Source: Asaia sp037151935 (GTDB taxonomy: Bacteria > Pseudomonadota > Alphaproteobacteria > Acetobacterales > Acetobacteraceae). From it: a DNA stretch of 64,000 nucleotides. The notes beneath the pieces are model-generated. The model searched no databases. It was not told the origin of the DNA and saw only the letters and a list, made by a program, of their open reading frames with translations. The stretch is from contig NZ_CP157575.1 in NCBI RefSeq assembly GCF_051628905.1, positions 3,100,001-3,164,000 on the forward strand, given 5' to 3'. Positions 53,780 through 61,660 of the stretch are shown here, piece by piece; the first letter of the stretch is position 1; the number at the start of each line of letters is the position of its first letter. Position numbers and translations under genes: made by a program.

Positions 53780-54766
53780 TCAGGCAATTTGGCCACCGAG
53801 TTCATCTTCGATATGGGCCTGGATGATCTCGTCGAAGCTTTGTTCGGTCGTAAAACCGAGCGCCAATGCGCGCTGTGGGTCGAAACCGCGCGCCCAGCCC
53901 GCGACGATGCGTGCCACGGCTTCGTCTGGCGCGCGCTTGATCAGCGTCACGGCCTTGTCACCCGCAACGCGTCGCAGAGCGGCGATCTGTTCGCCGACTG
54001 TGAGGGAAAGGGCGGGCATGGAGAGATTGGGGCGTTCGCCCAGAAGAGCGAGGTCGAGTGTTGCCGCATGGCGCAGGAACTGAACGGCCGAGCGCGGGCT
54101 CGTCATCCAGTGGCGTGTGTTGTCCGGCACGGGCAGGACAGCTTCCTGCCCGACCAGAGGCTCACGGATGATGCCGGAAAAGAAGCCCGAAGCAGCGCGA
54201 TTGGGCTTGCCGGGGCGTACGCAAATTGTGGGAAGGCGCAGCCCGATACCGTCGAAAATACCACGACGGCGATAATCGGTGAGGAGCAGCTCGCAAATGG
54301 CCTTCTGGGTGCCGTAGCTGGTCTGCGGCGTCAGGATATAGTCATCGGGAATGACATCGGGGAAGTCGCCGCCGAACACGGCATTGGAAGAGGCGAAAAT
54401 GACACGCGGCTTCCACCCGTCGCGTGTGTTGATATGGCGGATCGTCTCGAAAAGCGTGCGCGTGCCATCGAGATTGACGCTGTAACCTTTCTCGAAATCG
54501 GCTTCGGCCTCGCCGGAAACGATGGCGGCGAGATGATAGATGATGTCCGGGCGACCGCTCAGTAGACGCTCTGCCGCGCCGTGCTGGGTGAGGTCGCAGG
54601 TCATGGTCTCGCAGGAACCGGTGAACCCGGCCGGAGCGCTTGGCGCGATGACATCGGCCAGAGTGAGACGTGTCGGTGCGACGTCGCCGCTGAGCGGTTT
54701 ATTGACGAGGCTTTCGGTAAATTTGCGCCCGATCATGCCGGCGGCGCCAATGACGAGGATATGCAT
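53780..54766 (-). CDS. DenD-like NAD-dependent sugar-acid dehydrogenase (SDR)
   Basis: A 328-residue extended SDR. The NAD motif is ILVIGAAGMIGRKF, then DIIYHLAAIVSGEAEADFEKGYSVNLDGT. The catalytic region is FASSNAVFGG with SYGTQKAICELLL (Tyr-x-x-x-Lys), followed by LPTICVRPGKPNRAASGFFSGIIREPL. This is the pattern of D-erythronate dehydrogenase DenD. In known pathways DenD works with OtnI and the kinase OtnK/DenK and aldolase OtnC; neither kinase nor aldolase is in this window. I prefer ATG 54766 over GTG 54775 because AAAAGG lies 8 bases upstream of it. Confidence 0.82.
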   Translation of the reverse strand: MHILVIGAAGMIGRKFTESLVNKPLSGDVAPTRLTLADVIAPSAPAGFTGSCETMTCDLTQHGAAERLLSGRPDIIYHLAAIVSGEAEADFEKGYSVNLDGTRTLFETIRHINTRDGWKPRVIFASSNAVFGGDFPDVIPDDYILTPQTSYGTQKAICELLLTDYRRRGIFDGIGLRLPTICVRPGKPNRAASGFFSGIIREPLVGQEAVLPVPDNTRHWMTSPRSAVQFLRHAATLDLALLGERPNLSMPALSLTVGEQIAALRRVAGDKAVTLIKRAPDEAVARIVAGWARGFDPQRALALGFTTEQSFDEIIQAHIEDELGGQIA

Positions 54767-54835
54767 CTGTGTCACCTTTTCTGTCGGGAGACCCGACTTC
54801 AGATGAACGAAACCTATCTGAAAGTTAATCAGGCG

Positions 54836-55789
54836 CTAGACGCAAGATGGAAACGGGCGATCAGCATTTTTGATCGCGAGAGCTTCTATGGCGCTGAAAA
54901 CCAGCATTGCTGCGGCTGTAAGGGGGCGGTCAGGCAGGTTGATGAGAGAATAAGCCCCTAGAAAATCGGGCATCGGCACAGAGAGGCGTCGGATCATCCC
55001 GGCTTTTTCGTAATGTCTGCTCACGCTGCATGGAATGACTGCCAGAAGGTTGGAGTGCAGCAGAAGGTCGATTGTCGCGAACATCGACGAGGCTTCGATG
55101 GGATGAGCAGGCAAAGGTAGAAGCGCTGTTGTGAACGCCGCTTCAATGGCCCGCCTCATGGGGCTGGGCGCGGTCTGGAGAATCCAGCGTTCGCGCGCCA
55201 CGTCTTCGAGGGTGAGGGTGCCTGGGTCGTCGATCGGGTTTGTGCGGCTTGTCACCACGCAAAGCGGCTCACTGGCAAGGTCGCGGCAATCGAGAGAGGT
55301 GGGGCCGTGCAGACCGAGCGGGCGACCGATCACAAAATCGAGCCTGCCGCTTTCCATGCCAAGAAGCAGGGCGTCGCTGGTATCGACTGAAAGAGACAAG
55401 CTGATACCCGGCTGGGAATGCGCAACTTCGGCAAAAACGGGTGAGACGAGCTCCGGCAGGGCCGCGACGATTGATCCGACCCGCACTGTGCCATAGGTCC
55501 CCTCCTGCATGGCGTTCATGTCGAGCTGCAGACGCTCGATATCGTTGAGCATCAACCTTGCATGACGCGCCGCCAGAACGCCGCTGGGGGTTGGAAAAAC
55601 CCCTTGTGACGACCGCTCGAAAAGGCGCGCGTTGAGGGCGTGCTCGACCTCCTGAAGCAACTTCGAAACCGAAGGCTGGGAGAGATTCATTCTCTCAGCG
55701 GCGCGATGCAGATTATTGGTGGCTTCGAGCTCGAGTATCAGGCGCAGATGTCTGAGCTTGAGGCGGTTGATCAGCGAATGGCCTGTCAT
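54836..55789 (-). CDS. LysR-family transcriptional regulator
   Basis: A 317-residue LysR protein. The N-terminal helix-turn-helix is LRHLRLILELEATNNLHRAAERMNLSQPSVSKLLQEVEHALNARLFERS. The co-inducer domain follows from about 95 (GTVRVGSIVAALPELVSPVF). The sequence is like the GbpR sugar-related group. The ATG at 55789 (MTGHSLINRLKL) fits homologues better than the longer frame. It is just upstream of denD on the same strand, 69 bases away, and likely controls the cluster. Confidence 0.88.
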   Translation of the reverse strand: MTGHSLINRLKLRHLRLILELEATNNLHRAAERMNLSQPSVSKLLQEVEHALNARLFERSSQGVFPTPSGVLAARHARLMLNDIERLQLDMNAMQEGTYGTVRVGSIVAALPELVSPVFAEVAHSQPGISLSLSVDTSDALLLGMESGRLDFVIGRPLGLHGPTSLDCRDLASEPLCVVTSRTNPIDDPGTLTLEDVARERWILQTAPSPMRRAIEAAFTTALLPLPAHPIEASSMFATIDLLLHSNLLAVIPCSVSRHYEKAGMIRRLSVPMPDFLGAYSLINLPDRPLTAAAMLVFSAIEALAIKNADRPFPSCV

Positions 55790-55858
55790 GGGGCGGGGTT
55801 CCGGGAAGGGGATCGACACACGCGTTGCAGCGCGCAGGAGAGGGCTGAGCAGGCAGGC

Positions 55859-56833
55859 CTAGCGAGGCTCGTACGCAGCCTGTTCGTGCATGGCCAGCTT
55901 CAACAGCGAAAGGATCGTGAGTGTGGCCGGTGTCGAGGGTCGCTCTTTCGAGGTCATCAGCCCCCAGGGGGCTACGTCGAACACGAAATCGATCGGCAAA
56001 CTGGCAATCTGGCCGATATCCGATTGCAGTTTTGCGGCAGGCGCGGAGAGGATCGTGAGGGCGTCGGTGCGAGTGATATAGGCAAGGGTCATCATCCAGG
56101 AATCGGATGAGACGACGCGGGTCGGCAGGGGCAGATCCTGCTCGAGAAGGAGCTCTTCGAGACGTTGGCGTGAGCGGCTGCCTTTGCGCTGTAAAATCCA
56201 CGGGCATTCTGCCAAAGCGTGCAGCGAAACAGGGCCAGAGCCGAGCAGGGGATGATCGGGCCGCGAGGCGATGACGAGCCGCTCCGCGGCGATCTCCTCG
56301 TAATGCACCGGGTAAGGCGAGGGGATAACCGGGCGTCTGCCGAGCATGATGTCGATCTGCCCGTCTGTCAGCATCTGGAACAGTGCATCGCTCGGACCGC
56401 TGCGAATTTCGAGCTCGATCTCGGGATAGTCTTCCTGCGCGATGTGCAGCATATCGACCAGAGACTGGATGACCGGACCGTCAATGGCGCCGATAGAGAC
56501 ATGGCCTATGCGCCCATCCACGAGGGCGTTGAGTTCGACGCGCGTTCGCTCGAGCTCTTCGAGCATGGTCACGGCGTGTCGTGTCAGCACATCACCCGCA
56601 AAGGTCGGGATCATGCGTCGCCCTTCCAGACGGAAGAGGCGGATTTTCATCAAATCCTCGAGATCGCCGATCAGCTTGGAGGCAGCAGGTTGTGCCATGC
56701 CGAGACTCTCAGCCGCAGCTTGGAGGGTCGCATGACGCGAAAAAGCTGAGAGAAGCTGCAGATGACGCAGCTTGAGGCGCGAAGCGATAAACCAGAACGG
56801 GCCGAGATGCGGGTGCGACATGGGTGATTTCAT
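55859..56833 (-). CDS. LysR-family transcriptional regulator (second)
   Basis: A 324-residue LysR protein with helix-turn-helix LKLRHLQLLSAFSRHATLQAAAESLGMAQPAASKLIGDLEDLMKIRLF and an effector domain from about 95 (IGHVSIGAIDGPVIQSLVDML). It shares the R-L-K-L-R-H-L start with the neighbouring LysR gene, which suggests a tandem duplication. It is divergent from the 3-hydroxyacyl-CoA dehydrogenase-type gene, with about 135 bases between. The start may be ATG 56833 or 56821. Confidence 0.87.
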   Translation of the reverse strand: MKSPMSHPHLGPFWFIASRLKLRHLQLLSAFSRHATLQAAAESLGMAQPAASKLIGDLEDLMKIRLFRLEGRRMIPTFAGDVLTRHAVTMLEELERTRVELNALVDGRIGHVSIGAIDGPVIQSLVDMLHIAQEDYPEIELEIRSGPSDALFQMLTDGQIDIMLGRRPVIPSPYPVHYEEIAAERLVIASRPDHPLLGSGPVSLHALAECPWILQRKGSRSRQRLEELLLEQDLPLPTRVVSSDSWMMTLAYITRTDALTILSAPAAKLQSDIGQIASLPIDFVFDVAPWGLMTSKERPSTPATLTILSLLKLAMHEQAAYEPR

Positions 56834-56968
56834 AGTCAAACGGTTATGTATCGGCTGGATACGACTATTGGACGCGCCTCTTAACGGGTGACTATTTCTT
56901 CCGCCCGGATCATCGCTGGAACACTCTGTTTTCAGCGTCCATCAAAATGATTGTGAAGGTTGGGCGAC

Positions 56969-57949
56969 ATGTCGGTTCAGATCATCAGAAGTGCTGCAGT
57001 TATCGGAGCGGGATATATGGGCGGCGGCATTGCCCAGAGCCTGGCGGCCGCAGGGATGCGTGTGACCCTTGCCGATGTCTCACCCGAAGCGACGCAACGG
57101 GCGCTGGAGAGGTTGCTGGGCGAGGCGCGTGCTTTTGAGGATCAGGGACTGATCGTGCCGGGCAGTTACGACCGGATCATGGCCAATCTCACCACGGCGC
57201 CTTCGATTGAAGACGCGGTCTTCGATGTCGATTTTATCGAAGAGGCGGTGTTCGAACGCGAGGACGTCAAGAAGGAGGTGCTCGGACGCATCAGCGCCGC
57301 TGCCCGACCTGACGCTATTATCGGCACCAATACCTCGACCATACCGGTGCATGTACTGGCGCCGATGGTGACAGGTCAGGAGCGGTTTCTGACTGTGCAT
57401 TTCAGCAACCCGGCACCGTTCATCCCAGGTGTGGAACTTGTTTCGGGCACCGCCACGAGGCCCGACGTCGTGGCGACCGTCAAGGAGATGCTGAACCGTG
57501 TGAACCGTCAGTCGGCAGAGGTGGCCGACAGGCCGACTTTTGTGCTGAACAGGCTGCAATATGTGCTGTTCAAGGAGGCGAACACGATTGTCGAGGAGGG
57601 GATTGCCACGCCGGAAGACGTCGACACCATCGTGCGATCGACTTTCGGCTTTCGACTGCCATTTTTCGGACCGTTTGCCATTGCCGATATGGCAGGGCTC
57701 GAAGTTTATGTGAATGGCTTCGTGACGGCCGAAAATGCTTTCGGGCCGAGATTGTCCTGCCCGGATACGGTCAAGAAGCTGGTGGCTGAGGGCAAGCACG
57801 GTGTGAAGAACGGTGCCGGCTATTATGGCAGCTACACCGCAGAGGAAGCGGCAGAACTCGTAGCCTATCGGAACAAGGCCTACGCGAAGATGGCAGAGCT
57901 GCTGCGCGAGTTGGGGCCTTCACCGCTTGAGAAAAAACGCGTGAAATAA
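56969..57949 (+). CDS. 3-hydroxyacyl-CoA dehydrogenase family NAD-dependent oxidoreductase
   Basis: A 326-residue enzyme. The NAD motif is AAVIGAGYMGGGIAQSLAAAGMRVTLAD. FDVDFIEEAVFEREDVKKEVL and IIGTNTSTIPVHVLA follow, and the catalytic region is FLTVHFSNPAPFIPGVELV (His) with a later NRLQYVLFKEA (Asn). The family includes L-gulonate 3-dehydrogenase (lambda-crystallin) and carnitine dehydrogenase as well as fatty-acid enzymes. Next to sugar-acid genes and a divergent LysR, oxidation of a hydroxy acid is more likely than beta-oxidation; no thiolase or hydratase is near. The start is ATG 56969. Confidence 0.8.
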   Translation: MSVQIIRSAAVIGAGYMGGGIAQSLAAAGMRVTLADVSPEATQRALERLLGEARAFEDQGLIVPGSYDRIMANLTTAPSIEDAVFDVDFIEEAVFEREDVKKEVLGRISAAARPDAIIGTNTSTIPVHVLAPMVTGQERFLTVHFSNPAPFIPGVELVSGTATRPDVVATVKEMLNRVNRQSAEVADRPTFVLNRLQYVLFKEANTIVEEGIATPEDVDTIVRSTFGFRLPFFGPFAIADMAGLEVYVNGFVTAENAFGPRLSCPDTVKKLVAEGKHGVKNGAGYYGSYTAEEAAELVAYRNKAYAKMAELLRELGPSPLEKKRVK

Positions 57950-58415
57950 AAATCCGTGAGGCGGAAATCGCCCTTTTTCGTACTGGCAGAGACAAGAATG
58001 TTCCTGAGACGTTCGTTCTGGTCTCTGTCAGAAGATGAAGAGAGCAAGGTCACATTGGGGCCGCGCAAGTAGAAATATTTCTTCATAATTCTCTCGGTGG
58101 CTGTGAGCACTCAATAACAAGAGGTTCGTTCTGGCTAATTACATCTTCGAAATAGAGAGAAAGAAAAACACTATGCTTCTGTCCGAACCATCCTTAGACA
58201 TTGGATATTTATCCAAAAAAGAAACGGCGGTTATTTCCTCATGCACTGAAGACTAATTTTAATATTTCATAATTATTTTGGCATTTTACGTTTCATCATT
58301 GTTGAAATGTTAATGTTTACATTTTTGCTCGGGTTGATTTAAATGGAATGCCATTTGCGTATGTGGAACAGGACTGAGCGACTATGTCTGGACGGACACC
58401 ATTCACAGGATTGCT
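57950..58415. other. AT-rich non-coding region upstream of the phytochrome operon
   Basis: I see no gene in these 466 bases. From about 58110 to 58350 the sequence is much more AT-rich than the rest of the window (for example TTTTAATATTTCATAATTAT near 58258). It likely holds the promoter of the heme oxygenase-phytochrome operon. No clear operator repeat is apparent to me. Confidence 0.6.
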
Positions 58416-58991
58416 GTGCTAACTGCCGATGCCTCCAGGCGGCAGAGGCTGCGTGCGCGTGTTCACGAGGCGCATGAAAACCTCGATGGCCTGATCGGCG
58501 CTTTGGAGACGGCGCGCGATTATCAGCGTTATCTTATGGGTATGGCGGCTTTTCGTCTGGCAGCTGAGGCGGCAATCGAGAGCTGCCGCTTTCCATCATG
58601 GCTTGACGCGTGGCAACCGATCTCGACGCGTGTTGCTCTCAAAGAGGATCTTGCCACGCTTCGCCTGCCTTGCGTGGTTGTTCCCGCACTGGCGCCGCCC
58701 GAGACAGATTCCGGGCTTTTGGGCATGTTGTATACGCTCGAAGGCTCGGCTCTCGGCGCGCGCCTGATTGCCAAGCGCGCTAAGGCGCTGGGTTACGACG
58801 AGGTTTTCGGTGCGACCCATCTTGCCGTCCAGACGGCAGCACCAGAAAACTGGCGCGTATTTCTGGATCTTCTCGAAGCCGCGCCAGTTTTCGATCTCGA
58901 TGAAGCAGGGGCCGCAGCCTCGCGCCTTTTTCGAAATGCCTATGATGCCATGATCCTCGCGGATCACGCAGGGGATAAAGTTCATGGCTGA
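58416..58991 (+). CDS. bphO: Biliverdin-producing heme oxygenase
   Basis: A 191-residue helical heme oxygenase that would open heme to biliverdin, the chromophore of the next gene product. The proximal-His segment is RARVHEAHENLDGLIGAL, and the distal helix is in LLGMLYTLEGSALGARLIAKRA (the G-S-x-L-G region). The end NAYDAMILADH is usual. The start is a GTG, with AGGA about 6 bases upstream; a TTG at 58411 is possible. The last 8 bases overlap the phytochrome gene, so chromophore and apoprotein are made together. The gene symbol follows the usual name for this arrangement. Confidence 0.88.
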   Translation: MLTADASRRQRLRARVHEAHENLDGLIGALETARDYQRYLMGMAAFRLAAEAAIESCRFPSWLDAWQPISTRVALKEDLATLRLPCVVVPALAPPETDSGLLGMLYTLEGSALGARLIAKRAKALGYDEVFGATHLAVQTAAPENWRVFLDLLEAAPVFDLDEAGAAASRLFRNAYDAMILADHAGDKVHG

Positions 58992-61530
58992 ATTCGGTCA
59001 GGTCGATCTGACAAGTTGCGATCGCGAGCCGATCCATCTCCCCGGCAGCATTCAGCCTCATGGCTGTCTGGTGACCTGTTCGGTCAGCGATTTCATCGTG
59101 CTGCGGCATTCTGCCAATGCTTCGGCTATGCTGGGGCAGCCCGATCTCGCTCTGGGGTGCAACCTGATCGAGCTTTTCGGCTCGGATATCGTGCACGACA
59201 TTCGAAACGGTCTGACGCTCAGCGTGACCCAGCGGCGGCCAGTCTTTCTGCTTAATCAGGCGCTCAGCCCCGACCGGCATTTCGACCTCGCCGTCCATAT
59301 CGTCAATGGTGAAGTCGTTATCGAATGCGAGCCAGCGTCGCCGTCGCCCCGCGCAACCAAGTTCCTGACCCAGCTTCATGGCATGATGGACCGGGTACGC
59401 AAGACGACTGACATCACGCGTCTTTTCGATGTTGTGACCATGTTGATGCGCGGCCTGCTCGAATATGATCGGGTGATGGTCTATCGCTTTGCCGATGACT
59501 GGTCGGGAAAGGTGGTTGCCGAGGCCCGCGCCTTATCTCTCGAGAGTTTTCTCGGTCAGCATTTCCCAAGTGCCGATATCCCCGCTCAGGCGCGCGAACT
59601 TTATCGCCGTTCGCCGATACGCATGATTGGCGATGTGGGCTACACGCCCGTGCCGCTCGTTGAGGAGAAGGGGCTTGCTGCTCTGGATATGTCCCTCGGG
59701 CAATTGCGCAGCGTGTCGCCTATCCATTGCGAGTATCTGACGAATATGGGGGTCCGCGCCTCAATGTCGATTTCGATCGTGATCGATGGTGCGCTCTGGG
59801 GCATGATTGCCTGCCATCACTACTCACCGCGCATTCTGCCGATTGCCGAGCGCGCGGTTGTGCAGATGTTTTCGGAGTTTTTCGCGCTTCAGATCATTGT
59901 GATTCTGAAAACGACGCGGTTGCAGGTTGCCGAGCGAACGCACGGGCTGATTGAAAGCGTGCTGCGCAATGCGGCGTCGGCTTCGGATATGCCAGCCTAT
60001 CTGCGGGGGCAGATCAACCGGCTTGCGCCATTGATCCACTCCGATGGCATTGCCATCTGGATCGATAACGAATGGACAAGTCATGGCATTTCTGCACCGA
60101 AAGAGGTCCAGAACGAATTCGTCGCTCTGGCGCGCCACAAGGCAGGCACGCAGATCTGGCAGTCGGATCATCTTGTCAAGGATCATCCCTGGATTGCAGC
60201 GCATACGGCCCATGTCGCGGGTGTGCTGATCATTCCGATTTCGCCGCAGCCGCAGAACTACGTATTCCTCTTCCGCCGGGAGATCGTTCAGACGATCAAT
60301 TGGGGCGGCGACCCACATAAGACGTACGAACACGGTCCTCACGGCCCACGTCTCACACCGCGCCAGAGTTTTGCTATCTGGAAAGAGCAGGTGCATGAGC
60401 GCTGCCTCCCCTGGTCGAGCTTCGACATCGAGGCCGCCGGGCAATTGCGGTCGGCTCTGATCGAGGTGATGGGCGTCTATCATCAGCAGCAGCTTTCCGA
60501 GCGCGCGGATGCCGATTTGCGCCAGCGTATGCTCAACGAGGAGCTGAACCACAGGGTCAAGAACATTCTCGCCGTTGTGCAATCGCTGATCGGGCGTCCT
60601 GTGGGCAAGGACAAAACGATCGAGGAATATGTCGAGGTGCTGCGTGGGCGTATCAAGGCGCTGGCGAGTGCTCATGATCAGGTGGCGCGTAGCGATGGCG
60701 GCGGGCTGTTGCGTACGTTGCTCGAGGCCGAACTTGAGCCCTATCGCCATCAGCCCTCTGCTGTCGTGCTCGAAGGCGCCAATCTCTGGCTTTCCGGCCC
60801 AGCGCTCTCTGTCGCTGCGCTGACACTGCACGAACTCGCGACGAACGCTGCCAAATATGGCGCGCTTTCGCGACCGACCGGCACGCTGACGCTGCGCTGG
60901 TTTCTCGACGGTGCGCAGGAGAATTGGGTGCTGGAATGGACAGAGACCGGGGGACCGCCTGTTACGCCACCTAAAGGTAACGGGTTTGGTTCGGTTCTGC
61001 TTGAGCGCGCGATCCCTCACGAGCTGGGTGGGACGTCCGTGCGTGAGTTCCGGCCCGAGGGGCTGTTCATTCGCCTGACATTCCCTGTGCGTCACGCGGT
61101 GCTGGTCTCCGAGGTCGAGGCAGAGCCCGTCATCGACGAACTGCCAGTTGCGACGGCTGCACAGTCCGAGCTGCTTCATGCGGCTTACGTGTTGCTTGTC
61201 GAAGACCAGCTTTTGATTGCCATGGAAACGGAGCAGGCGTTGAGCGCCTATGGCGTGCGCCAGATCCGCACTGTCTCATCCGTTTACGAGGCAGTTCAGG
61301 CCATACGCGAGCGCAGTCCTGATGTGGCATTGCTCGACTTCAATCTGGGCAAGGAAAACTCGCACGAAGTGGCCACGCTTCTGCGCAAGAAGAATATTCC
61401 GTTTCTGTTCGCGACCGGTTACGCAGATCGAACCATGATCCCGGCTGAATTTCAGGATGTGCCGGTTCTGCGCAAACCCTATGCGATCAAGAACGCCGTG
61501 CAGGAACTGCTCAAGGTTCTGCCTGTCTGA
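58984..61530 (+). CDS. Bacteriophytochrome HWE histidine kinase with C-terminal receiver domain
   Basis: An 848-residue red/far-red light sensor. Cys12 (LTSCDREPIHLPGSIQPHG) is the biliverdin-binding cysteine. The PAS domain spans about 15-120. The GAF domain, about 140-300, contains FPSADIPAQARELY (D-I-P) and RMIGDVGYTPVPL. The PHY domain follows to about 490, with PHY-tongue features further on. The kinase is HWE type, with His523 in EELNHRVKNILAVVQSLIG and W-x-E in LEWTETGGPPV. A receiver domain follows (about 735-848) with Asp785 in VALLDFNLG and Lys in VLRKPY. A receiver at the C-terminus makes it a hybrid kinase. Its output partner is not nearby. Confidence 0.95.
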   Translation: MAEFGQVDLTSCDREPIHLPGSIQPHGCLVTCSVSDFIVLRHSANASAMLGQPDLALGCNLIELFGSDIVHDIRNGLTLSVTQRRPVFLLNQALSPDRHFDLAVHIVNGEVVIECEPASPSPRATKFLTQLHGMMDRVRKTTDITRLFDVVTMLMRGLLEYDRVMVYRFADDWSGKVVAEARALSLESFLGQHFPSADIPAQARELYRRSPIRMIGDVGYTPVPLVEEKGLAALDMSLGQLRSVSPIHCEYLTNMGVRASMSISIVIDGALWGMIACHHYSPRILPIAERAVVQMFSEFFALQIIVILKTTRLQVAERTHGLIESVLRNAASASDMPAYLRGQINRLAPLIHSDGIAIWIDNEWTSHGISAPKEVQNEFVALARHKAGTQIWQSDHLVKDHPWIAAHTAHVAGVLIIPISPQPQNYVFLFRREIVQTINWGGDPHKTYEHGPHGPRLTPRQSFAIWKEQVHERCLPWSSFDIEAAGQLRSALIEVMGVYHQQQLSERADADLRQRMLNEELNHRVKNILAVVQSLIGRPVGKDKTIEEYVEVLRGRIKALASAHDQVARSDGGGLLRTLLEAELEPYRHQPSAVVLEGANLWLSGPALSVAALTLHELATNAAKYGALSRPTGTLTLRWFLDGAQENWVLEWTETGGPPVTPPKGNGFGSVLLERAIPHELGGTSVREFRPEGLFIRLTFPVRHAVLVSEVEAEPVIDELPVATAAQSELLHAAYVLLVEDQLLIAMETEQALSAYGVRQIRTVSSVYEAVQAIRERSPDVALLDFNLGKENSHEVATLLRKKNIPFLFATGYADRTMIPAEFQDVPVLRKPYAIKNAVQELLKVLPV

Positions 61531-61621
61531 GCTGATACGACAACGCGCTATTTGCGGACCGCGGGAGAGGGCGAAGAAACCTCGCCGATGAGCAGAAAAA
61601 CCGCGGTTATCCGGGTTGTAT

Positions 61622-61636
61622 GTTCTTGACTTGTTC
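61622..61636. promoter_or_regulatory. LexA (SOS) box
   Basis: GTTC at 61622-61625 and GTTC at 61633-61636 are separated by exactly 7 bases. GTTC-N7-GTTC is the established alphaproteobacterial LexA-binding site. It ends 24 bases before the ATG of the radical-SAM repair gene, a position where binding would block transcription. Confidence 0.75.
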
Positions 61637-61660
61637 TGGAGGTTTCCCCATCTCCAGAAC
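61633..61660 (+). promoter_or_regulatory. Perfect inverted repeat abutting the start codon
   Basis: GTTCTGGAG (61633-61641) is exactly complementary to CTCCAGAAC (61652-61660), with a ten-base loop. The right arm touches the ATG at 61661. The left arm contains GGAG and overlaps the second LexA half-site. In RNA it would hide the ribosome binding site; in DNA it may add to repressor binding. Confidence 0.55.

Noticed and set aside
59824..61179. A 451-codon open frame on the minus strand inside the phytochrome gene
   Set aside because: It is antisense to a well-supported gene in a GC-rich genome, and its translation is rich in Arg, His and Gln with no domain.
61616..61660. TTG start giving a longer radical-SAM protein
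   Set aside because: It would place the LexA box and hairpin inside the coding region, and the added residues are unlike the family's N-terminus.
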